This document shows, piece by piece, positions 1 through 10,817 of a DNA stretch of 64,000 nt; the stretch's first letter is position 1; each line of letters opens with the position of its first letter. This DNA is from Adiantum capillus-veneris. Taxonomy: Eukaryota > Streptophyta > Polypodiopsida > Polypodiales > Pteridaceae. The DNA is taken from positions 45,703,598 to 45,767,597 of the forward strand of contig CM043962.1 of assembly GCA_014529385.2 (NCBI GenBank), written 5' to 3'. The position numbers and the translations under genes are program-made. The notes beneath the pieces are model-generated. The model made no database searches and had not been told where the DNA came from. It saw nothing but the letters and a program-made list of their open reading frames with translations.

Positions 1-1545
1 TCACATACATCACTATGTGCAAGATATAGTGGCTCAATGCGCCTTCTATTTAATGGAAAATAGACAATCCTAGTTTTCTTTCCATAAATACATTGTTTAC
101 ACATATAAAAATTACAAAAACTCAACACTGAAAAATAATCAAAACGTGCTAGATTTTTCATTCTCTTCTAGCTCATATGGCCTCGCGAGTTATGCCATAA
201 CTTAGTAGATGACTACTCAACTATAGAAATAAAATCGTCTTTTAAATAAGATACATGCATGGAGTACAAAGTACCATGTTTTTAACCTTTGAGAACTACA
301 AGATTTTCCTTCTTGACAATCCATGAATTGTTCCCAAACAAAATGGTGTATATCCAATCAACTAGCTATCCATGAATAGAGAGTAAACTCTTAGGTAGCT
401 CAAGAACATTTCTCCCATTATTTAGCATAACTTCCATGCTACATGGAAGTACCAACCTTATGTTTCCAATTTCAATGATCTTGAGTGCATGAGGTTCAAC
501 CAATTTGAATATACTCCGATAGCCCTTAGTCTAAGAGGAAAAACCCTCTCTATGTGGAGCAACATGGAAAGTCATGAAAAAATCCATCATCCAACTCTGC
601 ATGACTAAAATCTTATGTGACAAGGGCATCTACAATGAAATCAAAGGTGAAAACCAAGATGTCTAAGGTATGGTTTGTTTAAAAACAATCATGATTTTAA
701 AGAAACTTTACAATGTTGATTTCTTGAAGCTTAGCCTTTCCCTTTGCATCACTATCAAAAATTTTAGTCTCTTGAGACTTCTTGTCTCTTTGTGCAACAC
801 GAAATCCTTTTCCACATGCCCTTTCTTATGGATGTACTAGTACTTAACATTATGCATGGAACCACAAATTGACTATGAGAGTTCTTGCAATCCTTAGACT
901 TAGAATAAGTGCGACCTCTATATTTGAAAGATTGTGCAACATAAGTATCACCTCTATTGGTAGACTCAAGGTTTCCTATGAATCAACGTAGACCAAGTTT
1001 ATTAAGTGAATGGTTTATTCTGTCAAAGGGCCACTTTAGGCGCAAGGTTACTAATGGTTGCACAAAAAGTATTCCACAAGGAAGATAGAGAGCACAACAA
1101 GAAGATAGAATAAACCTCTTTATCAAAATTGAATCCTTCTGATGTCAACTAACTGAAGATAATGTTGAGCTCGTTCAAATGTCAGGAAATGGTATTAACT
1201 TCTTTGATACAAAGCTCAACCAACTTTTTCATCAAGTAAACTTTATTACTGGAACTCTTTCTCTTATATGTGCTACCATAACTTCTCTCATAAGGAACGA
1301 GAAGTAGCTTCATCAACAATAGTGAAAAACATTGACTCTGAAAGATGTAAGTGAATAGTGGATCTAGCTTTAGCATCAACTGATTTTGACTAGACATCCA
1401 TGTAAACATCACCCTCTTGGAATTCAATCAATGAATCCAATTGCCTTTTTGGATCAAAACATCTTGAATTTTCTCCTTCAAGATACTAAAGTTTGTACCA
1501 TCAAACTTTTGGATGTCATAAATGTCTTCTCAGAACTACAAGCCA
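1..1545 (-). pseudogene. Copia-A: decayed Ty1/copia gag, protease and pre-integrase region (partial)
   Basis: Read on the minus strand, this is the first third of a Ty1/copia polyprotein, broken by stops and frameshifts. Gag begins near 1530-1545 with KFDGTNFSILKEKIQDV. The gag block around 1200-1300 reads SNKVYLMKKLVEL, typical of copia gag. A worn zinc knuckle, with KKGHVEKD recognisable, lies near 800-840. The pre-integrase block at about 230-10 reads LWHNSRGHMS, then CKQCIYGKKTRIVYF, then LAHSDVC, the normal order leading into integrase. Integrase and reverse transcriptase would lie beyond the left edge. No intact frame exceeds about 80 codons, so this copy is old. Family knowledge supports the domain order; I infer it is not functional. 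Confidence 0.85.
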
Positions 1546-2605
1546 TAACTACCAAGTGTTGGAACTATAACTAGAAGCGAAAACTACCAAGTGTTAGAAC
1601 TATGGCAAAATCCGATAAAATATTTGGCAGAGTTTCCCCTTTAACTATAGAAAAATCTCAAAATAAAATGAGCATAAAAGCGATTGAAAAGAATTGACAA
1701 TACACATAAAGAGTGTCTTTGACTAGTGTGCTATAACTGACCAAGAATGACTACCAACATGGCATCAATATCCTCTAGTCCTCTCTATACATGTCACATG
1801 GCAAGGCCTCATATAAGAGTACTCCAACGACCTATATCATGGAAAGGATATCAACATTTTTCAGCTTAGTAAAACCTCACTACAACCCTTCAAAGACTTA
1901 GCAAAGACTCAGGCCTATGGTCAAGCTCAATGATGAGCTGGTCAAGTCTCAAAAATGAACATTACTATCGTGAATGCCAAAATGGCTCCACAAGCAAAGT
2001 ATAATGGAAGTATATGAAACTCAATGTAAAAGTAACATAGTAACCACTGATGTAGGAAGCAGAGAACAAAACATGCACATGTTGTTTGCTTCAACTAGAA
2101 TTTTTTATATTTTGGAAAACTTTATGTTAAAAATATATTAAGCTTTCAATGAAAAGCTAGATTAGGTGAGTCTGTAAGGAGGCGTGCATGAATGGCCAAG
2201 TGTGTGAGGCCCATTAGTAAGCACTCCTTGTTCCAATAAAAATGCAAAATCCTAGTAGGTGATTGGTTGAAAGCTTACCTTTTGTGACCTTCTTTTGGAA
2301 CAAAAGTTCCTCTTTAGAATCAGTCTTCAAAAATTTGAAATACCAACTTGCACAAATTTCTTTTTAAAAACCAGTATTGGTCTTAAAAAAGTGCATAGAA
2401 AAGAAAAATCCAATTATATCTTCCAATGTCACATTTGCATTGAATAGAAAAATACCTCTAGGAATTACCTACATGAGTTGCACATAACAAAATGTATTTC
2501 TTGTATGGAATAGAGTTATTTATTGGCTTGGACCTTGACCAATTTTTTTAAAATAGTTTATTTAAAGTGTCAAAATTTTTAATGAAATTGTGATATTAAG
2601 CGAAA
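1546..2605. other. Unassigned DNA, probably leader/LTR remains of Copia-A
   Basis: No gene is visible. Just upstream of the Copia-A gag start (minus-strand sense) the phrase AACTACCAAGTGTT occurs twice, near 1547 and 1589, a small duplication near where the primer-binding site would be expected. The rest is AT-rich and could be the Copia-A 5' LTR, but I find no second LTR copy in the window to prove it. Confidence 0.4.
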
Positions 2606-2741
2606 ATGGTGGTTCCTTCTCACAATTGGCTGTACACACCAAGGAAGAGAAAGCAATAAGTCCAACATCAAGGAAAATGCTGGTTCCTTTTCACAATTGG
2701 GTGTACACAACAAGGAAGAAAAAAGTAATAAGTTCTACATT
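2606..2741. repeat. Direct tandem repeat, two units of about 71 bp
   Basis: Two imperfect adjacent units start at 2606 and 2677. Each begins ATGSTGGTTCCTT and includes CACAATTGG, GTACACA and CAAGGAAGA. No coding potential; the parent element is unknown. Confidence 0.85.
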
Positions 2742-2771
2742 CCCTAATATGAATCACTGCTTTTAAACAAG

Positions 2772-2797
2772 CTTAGAAGGCCCGAAGGCCTTCTAAG
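2772..2797. repeat. Perfect 11-bp inverted repeat with CGAA loop
   Basis: CTTAGAAGGCC at 2772-2782 and GGCCTTCTAAG at 2787-2797 are perfect reverse complements separated by CGAA. It lies in otherwise featureless AT-rich DNA and may be a relic of a small foldback element. Confidence 0.8.
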
Positions 2798-3462
2798 TTA
2801 AGGAGGATGAGATTTCTGTAAAGTAAGTTTTATTGAGTGCCTACAATCACATGGAATATTTGTTGACTTTTAATATAAATTATATTATTCATTATATTAT
2901 GACATCCCCACACACAATATGTGATTGGCCTAGGTTATCAATTATCAACCATCTTGGGATAAATTTTTAGGTTTGTTACATTGGTGGAGGTGATGGGCCT
3001 TTCCCCACTTTCTTGCACCTCTACTTTCTTGCTTCCTTGAGGCTGCCATGAGCAGAAGATCCTCCCCACATGCTACCGTGCTTTCTCCTCAGTAATTGAA
3101 TACCTCCATGCACCCCAAGTACCCCTGTGAGCCCACCACCACTAACATGGATCCCATGTTTGCTACCCTCACTAATTTGCTTCTACAAATTAACCACACG
3201 AACGAACCTCTGATAGGGTTCCTCTCTAACCAGCACTCGCTCAGAACTCAAGGTTTCACCAAAACCCTTTGTAGGCCTCCCATCAGGAGATAAACTCCCT
3301 TCACTGGACCATTTCAATAATGTTGTCAATTATCACCGTTAGGAAAACACCCGGTGAGCCCAAGAGATACACACAATACTTGAGGAGGTGGCAGTTACAT
3401 GGTATGTCCAACAGTCAGCAGACTAGGTGAAGCAAGATTGGTCACTCCTCCGACAACTTCTT
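2798..3462. other. Unassigned sequence, possibly a gypsy leader and gag start
   Basis: No confident gene. TGACATCCCC near 2898 followed about 80 bp later by TTACATTGGTGG is faintly reminiscent of an LTR end followed by a primer site. A 65-codon plus-strand frame at 3096-3293 contains MDPMFATLTNLLLQ, which could be the start of a gypsy gag, but nothing downstream confirms it. I regard this as unclassified transposon debris. Confidence 0.3.
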
Positions 3463-4271
3463 ATAAAGAAATGCGGAATACAATAAGGATCTATTAGCAA
3501 GGAGACTATATAGAGAGAGATATAATGCAAAGTAGATTAGTGGCAAATAAAAAACTTTAGATTAGCACACTATTACAAAGTGATGGCGTCATCCGCCCAT
3601 GCACTCTCAAGGTAGAGCTTAGATGGCGATTTAGACAACTAGAGCAAGTAGGAATAGAGCGGACTAACAATCCTTCAACAAGGATGTGTTGTTTTGTGTC
3701 AATTGTGCACATCATTCGACTGCATTACCCATGAGAAGGCCTCCTTATATAGATGTAAGGGAGCCTCTAAACGCCCATGTGTAGCCGCCCTTAGATAGCC
3801 AAGTCCAAGTAGAACTCGGCCATGTGTCCATGTGTGTTGCCAGCTTTGTGTAACCAAGTCCAATTAGGACTCTCCCATACACCCATGTGTAGCCGCTTTT
3901 GGGTAGACAAGTCCTCCTCGAACTTGGCCACCCGCCAAGAAAATTTGGCCATTGGCCGCTAACCACCGGCCAAAGACCACAAACAATCAGCCACGGATCA
4001 CCGGACAACCATTTTCTGATTGTCTTTTGGCTGTCATCTGGCCAAGATATTTTGAGACGAAAAGAATATTCCAACAAATTTGCTCCAAATTTGGCCCTGA
4101 ATTTTCTCTGTACCGTCCACAATCACGAATAGAGATTTCATCAGCATGGAAAGATGGAGTCCACCAAATATATGTGCACCATTGGCTTCTCCTCATATGG
4201 GAGCCTTACAAAATGTGCAGCATATATTGTGGTGGAAAATTTGAGAGAGGTGGGCATTGCAAGTATACCAA
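3463..4271 (-). repeat. 3' LTR of Copia-B
   Basis: The low-coordinate end (about 3463-3545) closely matches 11956-12029, which lies next to a minus-strand tRNA-Met primer site. Both carry AAGAAATGCGGAATACAATA and GATCTA. The high-coordinate end abuts a 33-nt C run that is the expected polypurine tract on the minus strand. The length of about 0.8 kb is an inference from those two limits. It holds three imperfect internal repeats and no gene. Confidence 0.7.
3772..3932. repeat. Three imperfect tandem repeats (~57 bp) inside the Copia-B 3' LTR
   Basis: Three successive units carry CCATGTGT, then GCCRSYTTT-like sequence, then CAAGTCC. On the minus strand they translate to three YTW-containing peptide repeats, which only reflects the DNA repeat. 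Unit boundaries are approximate. Confidence 0.6.
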
Positions 4272-4274
4272 AAG

Positions 4275-4307
<33 letters not shown>
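4275..4307 (-). repeat. 33-nt C run = polypurine tract of Copia-B
   Basis: An uninterrupted run of 33 C on the plus strand is a G run on the minus strand. It lies immediately before the proposed 3' LTR and downstream of the copia RNase H remnant. Copia plus-strand primers are usually short G-rich tracts, so this one seems to have expanded by slippage. Its exact length in the assembly may be unreliable. Confidence 0.65.
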
Positions 4308-4309
<2 letters not shown>

Positions 4310-4619
4310 AATGAACACCCAAAGATGCTCTATGTTGGTCATGTGCCAACTCCAGGTTGATGAAGATGTCCAAGTAGCTGGTCGTCCCCTAGAGCTTTGG
4401 TGAAGATATCGCACAATTATCTTTAGTAGGACAATACTCTAGTTCCACAATTTTATTTTCAATTAGCTCTAAAACATAATGATATTAAACCTCAATATGA
4501 TTTGTGCGAGCATGGAAGACAGGGTTCTTGGCAATCACCATACAACTCTAGTTGTCACATTGAAGTATTGTTGTTGAATGAAGAGAAACACCTAAGTCCA
4601 TGAGGACTCGTCTTAGCCA

Positions 4620-6338
4620 AGCTACTTCACAAGCTACAAAACAACCTGCTTTATACTTTGCTTCTGTTGAAGAAAGAGCAACGGTTGGTTGCTTTCGTTG
4701 AAGAAAGAGAAATGATTGGTTTCTTCTTGCTAGTCCAAGAAAACACTATGTAACCAAGTGAGAAACAAAATCCAGAAACTGACTTTCTAGAGTCACAATC
4801 TCCTGCCCAATTGGAGTTATAATACCCACTAAGAGTATTTGTGCCAATGCCATAGGCAATGCCATGGCCTAAAGTACCTTTGATGTACTTAAGAACTTGC
4901 ATACTTGCCTTCTACTGAGATTCTCTATGTTGGTTGGAAAACCTGCTTAAAACACCTACTGCAAAGTATATGGCCTAGTGTTGCACAAGACAATTAAGCT
5001 TCCCACAAGTTTTTGTAGTTTTTAATGTCGACTAAGGGAGAATAATCTTCTATGGAGAGTTTTGCATTCACCTCCTTTGGAGTGCTCACAGGTTTGCAAT
5101 CCATCATGCCAAAAGCTTTTAGGATCTCTGTTGCATCCTTTTGTTGAGAGATGAAGTTACCTTTTGAGGATTGCAAAACCTCATTCCCCAAATAGTAATG
5201 CAACAAACCCAAGTCTTCAAAACTCAAACTCTCACGAGTTTGTCGAGAGCTCTTTGTGGTCATCTGTGATTATCAAGGCATCGATATACAAGATGATAAT
5301 GACTTGTTTTCAATTATCTCTAAGCATATATAAATTCTCTTCAAAAGTCCGTTCTTCTAAAGCCAAGTTTTCTAAAAAACTTATCAATTCTAAGATACCA
5401 TGCTCTTGGAGACTGCTTCATGCCATATAAAGCCTTCTTTAATGTGCAAACCTTTTGTTTTGAATGAGGTGTCTCAAACCCTAGTGGTTTCTCAATATAC
5501 ACCTCCTCCTTGAGAAGTCCATTCAAAAATGGAGACACAACATCCATTTGGTAAACAAACCACAAATAGATAGCAGCAAGAGAAAGCACAAGACGAATAG
5601 ATGTCATTTGAGCTATGGGAGCGAAGGTGTCACAAACCTAGTTTTGACTTTTGTAAAGAGCCATCAGCTTTATGATTGATCTTGTACACCCATTTTGTGC
5701 CGATGACTTTCTTCTTTGGAGGCAGATCCACTACTTCCCGAGTGTCATTCTTTGTGATGTTGTCGTAATCAAACTACAGCTCTTCCTTCCACTTTCGATC
5801 AGCCATGGCCTCGTCGATGGAGGATGGCTCCTTCATAGAGCCCACAATTTTTGTCATGAGAGCCATGTTGACGATGTGTTTGGAGGCTCTCCTTTGCTCC
5901 TCTATTCTCTTTGACCATTGTAAGCTCCCCTCCTCTTCATGAGGATTGTGAACTTGAGGGTTTCGAGCATCAAAAGCTGTTGAGCCCACTATGGTAGTGG
6001 CTTTTCCTGTGATGCTGCAACAAGTTGGTTTACAACACATTAGAGAGATCTTTAGTCTCACCTATAGCTGCTCAAAAAGAATTTTTCCTAGACCCTTTGG
6101 CTGGACATTTGACAATATTCCCAACAATTACACTTATGGGTTCATGTAGAGGCTTCCTGGAACTATACTGGTCTTTCTTACTAGTCATATGTCAGGATGC
6201 ACCACTATCTAGAATCAAAGAACCATCAACAAGCAGAGTTTGTGCTGATGAGCATACCTCTTCTATGATGGCCCATGCAAGGCCCTATTCGCAACCAGGT
6301 TGCTATGCAGCTTGTCTGCAATCGTCAAAAGTTTAATG
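4620..6338 (-). pseudogene. Copia-B protease and RT/RNase H remnant, integrase deleted
   Basis: Minus-strand reading gives copia domains in order with several stops. Near 6240-6100 is the protease active site DSGAS followed by a stop where Trp is expected and then HMTS. At about 5800-5640 the start of reverse transcriptase reads EKND-like text, DLPPKKKVIGTKWVYKI and KADGSLQKSK. At 5607-5341 it reads DVVSPFLNGLLKEEVYIEKP and YGMKQSPRAWY, and at 5263-4994 SFEDLGLLHYYLG. RNase H at 4902-4651 has YNSNWAGDCDSRKSVSGFCF. The pre-integrase and integrase blocks that normally sit between protease and RT are absent; the join is near 6010-6070. The element is not functional. Confidence 0.88.
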
Positions 6339-6567
6339 CGGCATGGCTCGACAAACCATGCCGAGAACCGGAATTGGCAGTTCAAATAACAGCCTCATTG
6401 TAAAAACCTTCAAGCCATGCTTGAAAATACAATACACCCCTTGGGCGGCAATCACTGCATAAATTTTCATTCGCAAACCCAAAAAAGTGCAAATGATTAC
6501 ATAACCAAATCATAAAATTATTGCATACCTCATCAATTACTCGAATCGACATGCCAAATTGTCGATA

Positions 6568-6734
6568 TCATGTGTGTCAACTCTTGTGTAGAGCGCGTCC
6601 CGTAATCGAGGAGCTTCCTTGGCACATAACTTGAACCAGACTTTCTGATTTCATGTGTCAATTTTTGTGTAGAGCGCTTCCCGAAATCGAGGAGCTTCCT
6701 TGGCACATAACTTGAACCAGACTTTCTGATTTCA
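6568..6734. repeat. Tandem duplication, period about 81 bp
   Basis: Two adjacent near-identical units contain TTGTGTAGAGCG, ATCGAGGAGCTTCCTTGGCA and ACTTGAACCAGACTTTCTGA. It lies in the left part of the hairpin-rich element. No matching pair is seen in copy B. Confidence 0.9.
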
Positions 6735-8329
6735 TGCTCTTGGCGGCGTTAAAGGAAGGCTTCCAGATTCAATCAATAGCACAAATTCTAGATTGCTAAT
6801 AAGAACATGTTTTACTATTTTTCCATTGCATTTACAATTCGACACGGTCAATTTTTCGTGCATGATCGACAAGGTCGACTCTCTTTGCTATGACATCTGT
6901 TGCTAATAGCATTTGTTGGCAATGCATCCAGACATAGTTATATGAAGCACGAATTCTCCTGAGTACCTTGATAGAGCACGCTCATCACAGGTTACATTTT
7001 GCTTCTAAGGCAAGGCCAAGGGACAATTTTGTAGTATCTCAAGGATATAGACATGGCCTATTACTGGACTTGTTGAAGGCAGCAAGTTGCTCGGCATGGC
7101 CGACTCCTTGTCACTGTTTCTACAAATCGACATAGGATGCTTGCCACACAATACTGGTTAATTTCATTTGAAATTGCTCGACAAGGTCGATTCTTTTTGT
7201 CATGCTATTTGCAACCACATCCGTTGGCTATTAGCAGTACCGGATTTAGGTGAAGCAAGGCTTCTATTTATGCATCTTCCATAGCGACTCACCACGTTTG
7301 GCATATGCTATGAGCATACAAACTTGGGAAGGCTTTGGCAAACGGCTTGCAAATTATTTCATTCTATATACGGCGGATGTATATGATACAAGAGGGCGTA
7401 TATCCATATGTGACAACTCTTTCTCGCACGACCGATTTGGCTATGAGCCACCTTTACGTGAGCTTTCCCTTTGGAATCTCATAACAACCGGTTGCAGCAA
7501 CAACTACCAAGTTAGCCAAGTTTACGTTTTTCTTGTTTTTTTTTCCATGTTTACACTTTACTTGGCAATTACTGTTATTTTGCAAAGCAAAGTGCTTTGG
7601 CAATTTTACATGAAGCACGGCTTCTCCCTTGTGCCGAGATACTACCATTGATTTGGAATCAAGGGCTTTGGCACAAAAGTTTGGGGAACTGGCAAAATAG
7701 GGAATGTTAGCTCACAGAATCCCTACCAATTTATTCTGTGCAATGCACTTATGGTTTCGGTTCTCACGCTTGAGACCGTTATAGTAGCCAAGGGCTTACG
7801 TTTTTGCATGCAAGGCATGCTAAGAAGGTGGCATGGATTCCACCACTTTATGCATTATGCTTCCCCTATCACACTCGCAACTCTGTCAAGGACAGACTAA
7901 GTGATGGATTGTTGAACCTGATGGTTGGTTGCTATCAACACCCAACAGCACTAAAAGGAACCTAAATCTAGGACTTATTTCACAGGCAAAGTGCCAATGC
8001 TAAGTCATTTTCATACAATCAGGACCCTGCAAGGCAGGTAGATCAAGATGTGGTTGTGTTTTTATCTGTTACCTCTCTCAATGAGAGAGTCATAGCAGAA
8101 ACTTGTTGCATGCTTATAGGATACGCTGCACGTTAGGCATAAGATGCACACGTGCATGGCAATCAACTATACACGTCATAGTCGTTCAAGGAAAGTTCCG
8201 CAGCCCGGCATGCTCTTCTTCTCTCTCATTCTCTCTCTTTAAGGGAATAATGAAAATATTCTAAGAAGATTTTGATACGTGTTTTGCTCGTGAGTCAGCT
8301 TGAGCCAAGGTGCTATAACTCTCAGCTAG

Positions 8330-8452
8330 CACGTGGCTAACATGCTACTCAAATTAGTCTTTATCGGTTCATCCATTGAACACTAATTTTCACGTGGCTA
8401 AGATGCTACTCAAATTAGTCTTTATCGGTTTGTCCATTGAGTACTAATTTGC
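8330..8452. repeat. Tandem duplication, period 61 bp, present once in copy B
   Basis: Units starting CACGTGGCTA at 8330 and 8391 run through ATGCTACTCAAATTAGTCTT and ATCGGTT. Copy B has a single unit (around 24600 and 28341), interrupted there by element R. The duplication therefore postdates the split of the two copies or was lost in B. Confidence 0.9.
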
Positions 8453-9791
8453 ACAAGGGCTATGAGCCACATAGGCTAAGAGCCATTGTCAGGCCAAGGG
8501 TAAGACCCAACTATTGGCATTCTTTGGGTGATTGTTTTCAAGAGTGAACAGATCTACCCAGGGACGTATACATCGATGTTAATGGAAAAGCAAGGGTCTT
8601 GTCATTCAACATGTTTACAATGTCATTTTTGCACTACATGTTTTCAGTGCGACACTCAAGTTGAGTTTTTGATAAATCTTCAACTCACAACAGCTGATTT
8701 CTACAAGGAAGTATAGATGCAGCAATCAGTTGAGACAGCATGGCTGTCCACAAGAGCTAGGTAGTTCACTTGTGTGGATTTCTTGCTCTCTCTATAGCAC
8801 TATGGAGTGTCTATGGACATATTGTTTGGGGTACGACCTGGAGGGTGACTGCTAAATCACCCCCTAGGCAGTTTGATCTCTCCCAGTTAAACTTTCATGG
8901 AAATAATTTTGCAATCTACCACATGATAGCGGACGAATTCAACTTTTTGAGTTGATTCCAATCATTAGGTACACGGTTAACTATGTTGGTTATCGTTGCC
9001 TGCTAGCTGAGCAGTTTCTACAGAGGGTCTTACCAAGGGGTTTGACTACGTAGATGTTAACCAAAGGGGTTGGATTGCGCAGGCAACACCCACGGTTTCC
9101 AGTGCAAGTCGTATAAATATGCTTGAATGTTTCAAAGCCATGCCAAGGGCATGTTGGAACAACGTATTTTGGACCGTAGCGTCCACAATACCTTATGCTG
9201 TTACGAACCTAGTTGTAGGGTTCGATTTGGCACATGTTGTCACATGGAATACAACATGGTCTAGGAACTCAGGGAGTTCAGTTTAGCCAGTGTGGAGCAT
9301 GACAATGAGGGCCCCTCTCACTCTTGTCGCGGAGTGTTTGCAGTTACCTCCACACACAAGTACCAGCTCGTACTTGATGGATGTCGCTTTTCTTGATATC
9401 CTTGTTTGAGACATATTCCACATGTGGAGAATATGAGTCTCTTAGACTAACACTGGTGCCAACTTTTTACCAATGTGTCGCGACGACGTCCCTAGGTGCT
9501 GGTCACATCCATTGGTTCGACCATTTGAAGCACACAATATCAGGAGCAATTTCAGTGTCCAGAAATTGTTGAGTACTAAGTACAAACTTGTTATGATTAC
9601 AAGTTCTGTGAAACCACCTTAACGGAGGGTCGTTTCTACATATAGCTAAGTATGCTATGTACATGAGAATGTCTCATGGTTGGTACCTAGGTGTGGCTGG
9701 GTTGTCACATTCTATTATGGTCCAAATTTGTTGCAAGACTTTTACGTACGTACCGTGGAAAGTCTCGTCATGGAATTGCGGTTAGGATATG

Positions 9792-9845
9792 TTTGTGTTA
9801 AATGCATGCACACTAGGTGCTATGGGCCCTAGTGTTTAACACAAA
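9792..9845. repeat. Two-step hairpin conserved in both copies
   Basis: TTTGTGTTAA at 9792-9801 pairs with TTAACACAAA at 9836-9845. Inside it ACACTAGG at 9810-9817 pairs with CCTAGTGT at 9828-9835 around a 10-nt loop, leaving an 8-nt bulge on the left arm. The same 10 + 8 bp stem is at 29945-29998 in copy B. Confidence 0.9.
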
Positions 9846-10089
9846 TTTATTCGGAGCGGCATGCAAATTCATGGACATTATTGGTTCTTGCAATTTTTTG
9901 CTCTGCCAGTGCAATTTCTCTTGCAGATTAAGTATGAGTTTACACCCTGCCATACAAGGTGATGGCTGAGTCTGGGTGTTCGTGATTGGCTGCTTGAAAC
10001 TCCAATCTGCTTTCAACCTAGTTGGTTGTATCCATTCCATCTCGAGTATATGGCTGGATAATCAATGATTGAGTCATAGTTTGTCTTCA

Positions 10090-10817
10090 GTCATGGACGA
10101 CTGTCTGTAAGTGGTTGGGGGAAAGCACCTCTCTTACTGTTGCTATTCATCCTACATAGGATGGGCAGCTTACAAGCATTCTATTTAGTACTAAATGATA
10201 TGCAAAGTGCATACATTAGTAAAGCACGCTAAAGGATATGCTAAGTGCATACGTTATCAAGAAGTGAAACAGCTAGATCGGTTACCTTTCTGGTTTGGAG
10301 TTTGCTTCATATGATGAAAGGCAGGTTACGGCTAGTTCTAGTCTCTGTCTCTTATTCTCAAGTTATCAACCTTAATCATCAGTTTGGATGAGTTTGACTA
10401 TTGGCAAGAAACCACCGCAAGTCAAGGACTTGGTTGTTGCGGATGAGTATGTCAGCATAGTACTTTCATGGAAAGATGAGCCGAGGTTATCCTGCACATT
10501 CCAGTACCTTCAAAAAGTCTGAAACCTAGGTATGCATTTAAACACCTCTTAGTTGTGATAACTCGTTTAGCATTCTCAAGTGAGTTCTAAATGGAGCCTT
10601 CACGCTCTTTTGATTATGAGTTGGTTAACCAAGACGGTTGCACAGGGACGACAATGTAGAAAATCAAGATCTTACTCTTAATTTCATTGAACCTCCCTCT
10701 GATTCAAAGAACCGTTGGATCCATGAGGGATGCCACGCTAGAAAACATTAGTGTTCTTATGAAGATACCACCACTTGTGTTTTTGAGGACGAAAACGCTT
10801 CTCCAAGGGGGGAGTAA
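10090..10817 (+). pseudogene. Gypsy pol 3' remnant in copy A
   Basis: The reading HPT-stop-DGQLTSI at 10148-10180 resembles the gypsy integrase segment HPQTDGQ that precedes the catalytic Glu. At the far end, a different frame gives VFEDENASPRGE followed by TAA at 10815-10817, immediately before the LTR. Chromovirus polyproteins commonly end this way, with the stop inside the polypurine tract. Frames differ and stops are frequent, so the gene is dead. The equivalent in copy B reads HPE-stop-DGQ from 30294. Confidence 0.6.
10804..10817 (+). other. Polypurine tract, copy A
   Basis: CAAGGGGGGAGTAA directly precedes TGTCATGCC. This is the usual plus-strand primer layout of plant gypsy elements; copy B has AAAGGGGGGAGTAA at 30958-30971. 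Confidence 0.75.

Noticed and set aside
2772-2797. Hairpin as an intrinsic transcription terminator
   Set aside because: No T run follows and the genome is that of a plant; the bacterial model does not apply.
3952-4360. Frames ending in long Pro or starting near long Gly runs
   Set aside because: They are translations of the 33-nt C run and its surroundings, not proteins.
7091-7103. Micro-hairpins as the exceptionally stable GNA DNA triloop
   Set aside because: Loops here are ANG closed by C:G on the plus strand and CNT on the other; neither is GNA.
7250-7651. 133-codon plus-strand frame in the hairpin-rich element
   Set aside because: The same region in copy B (about 23530-23930) does not keep the frame, the composition is driven by inverted repeats, and no domain is recognisable.
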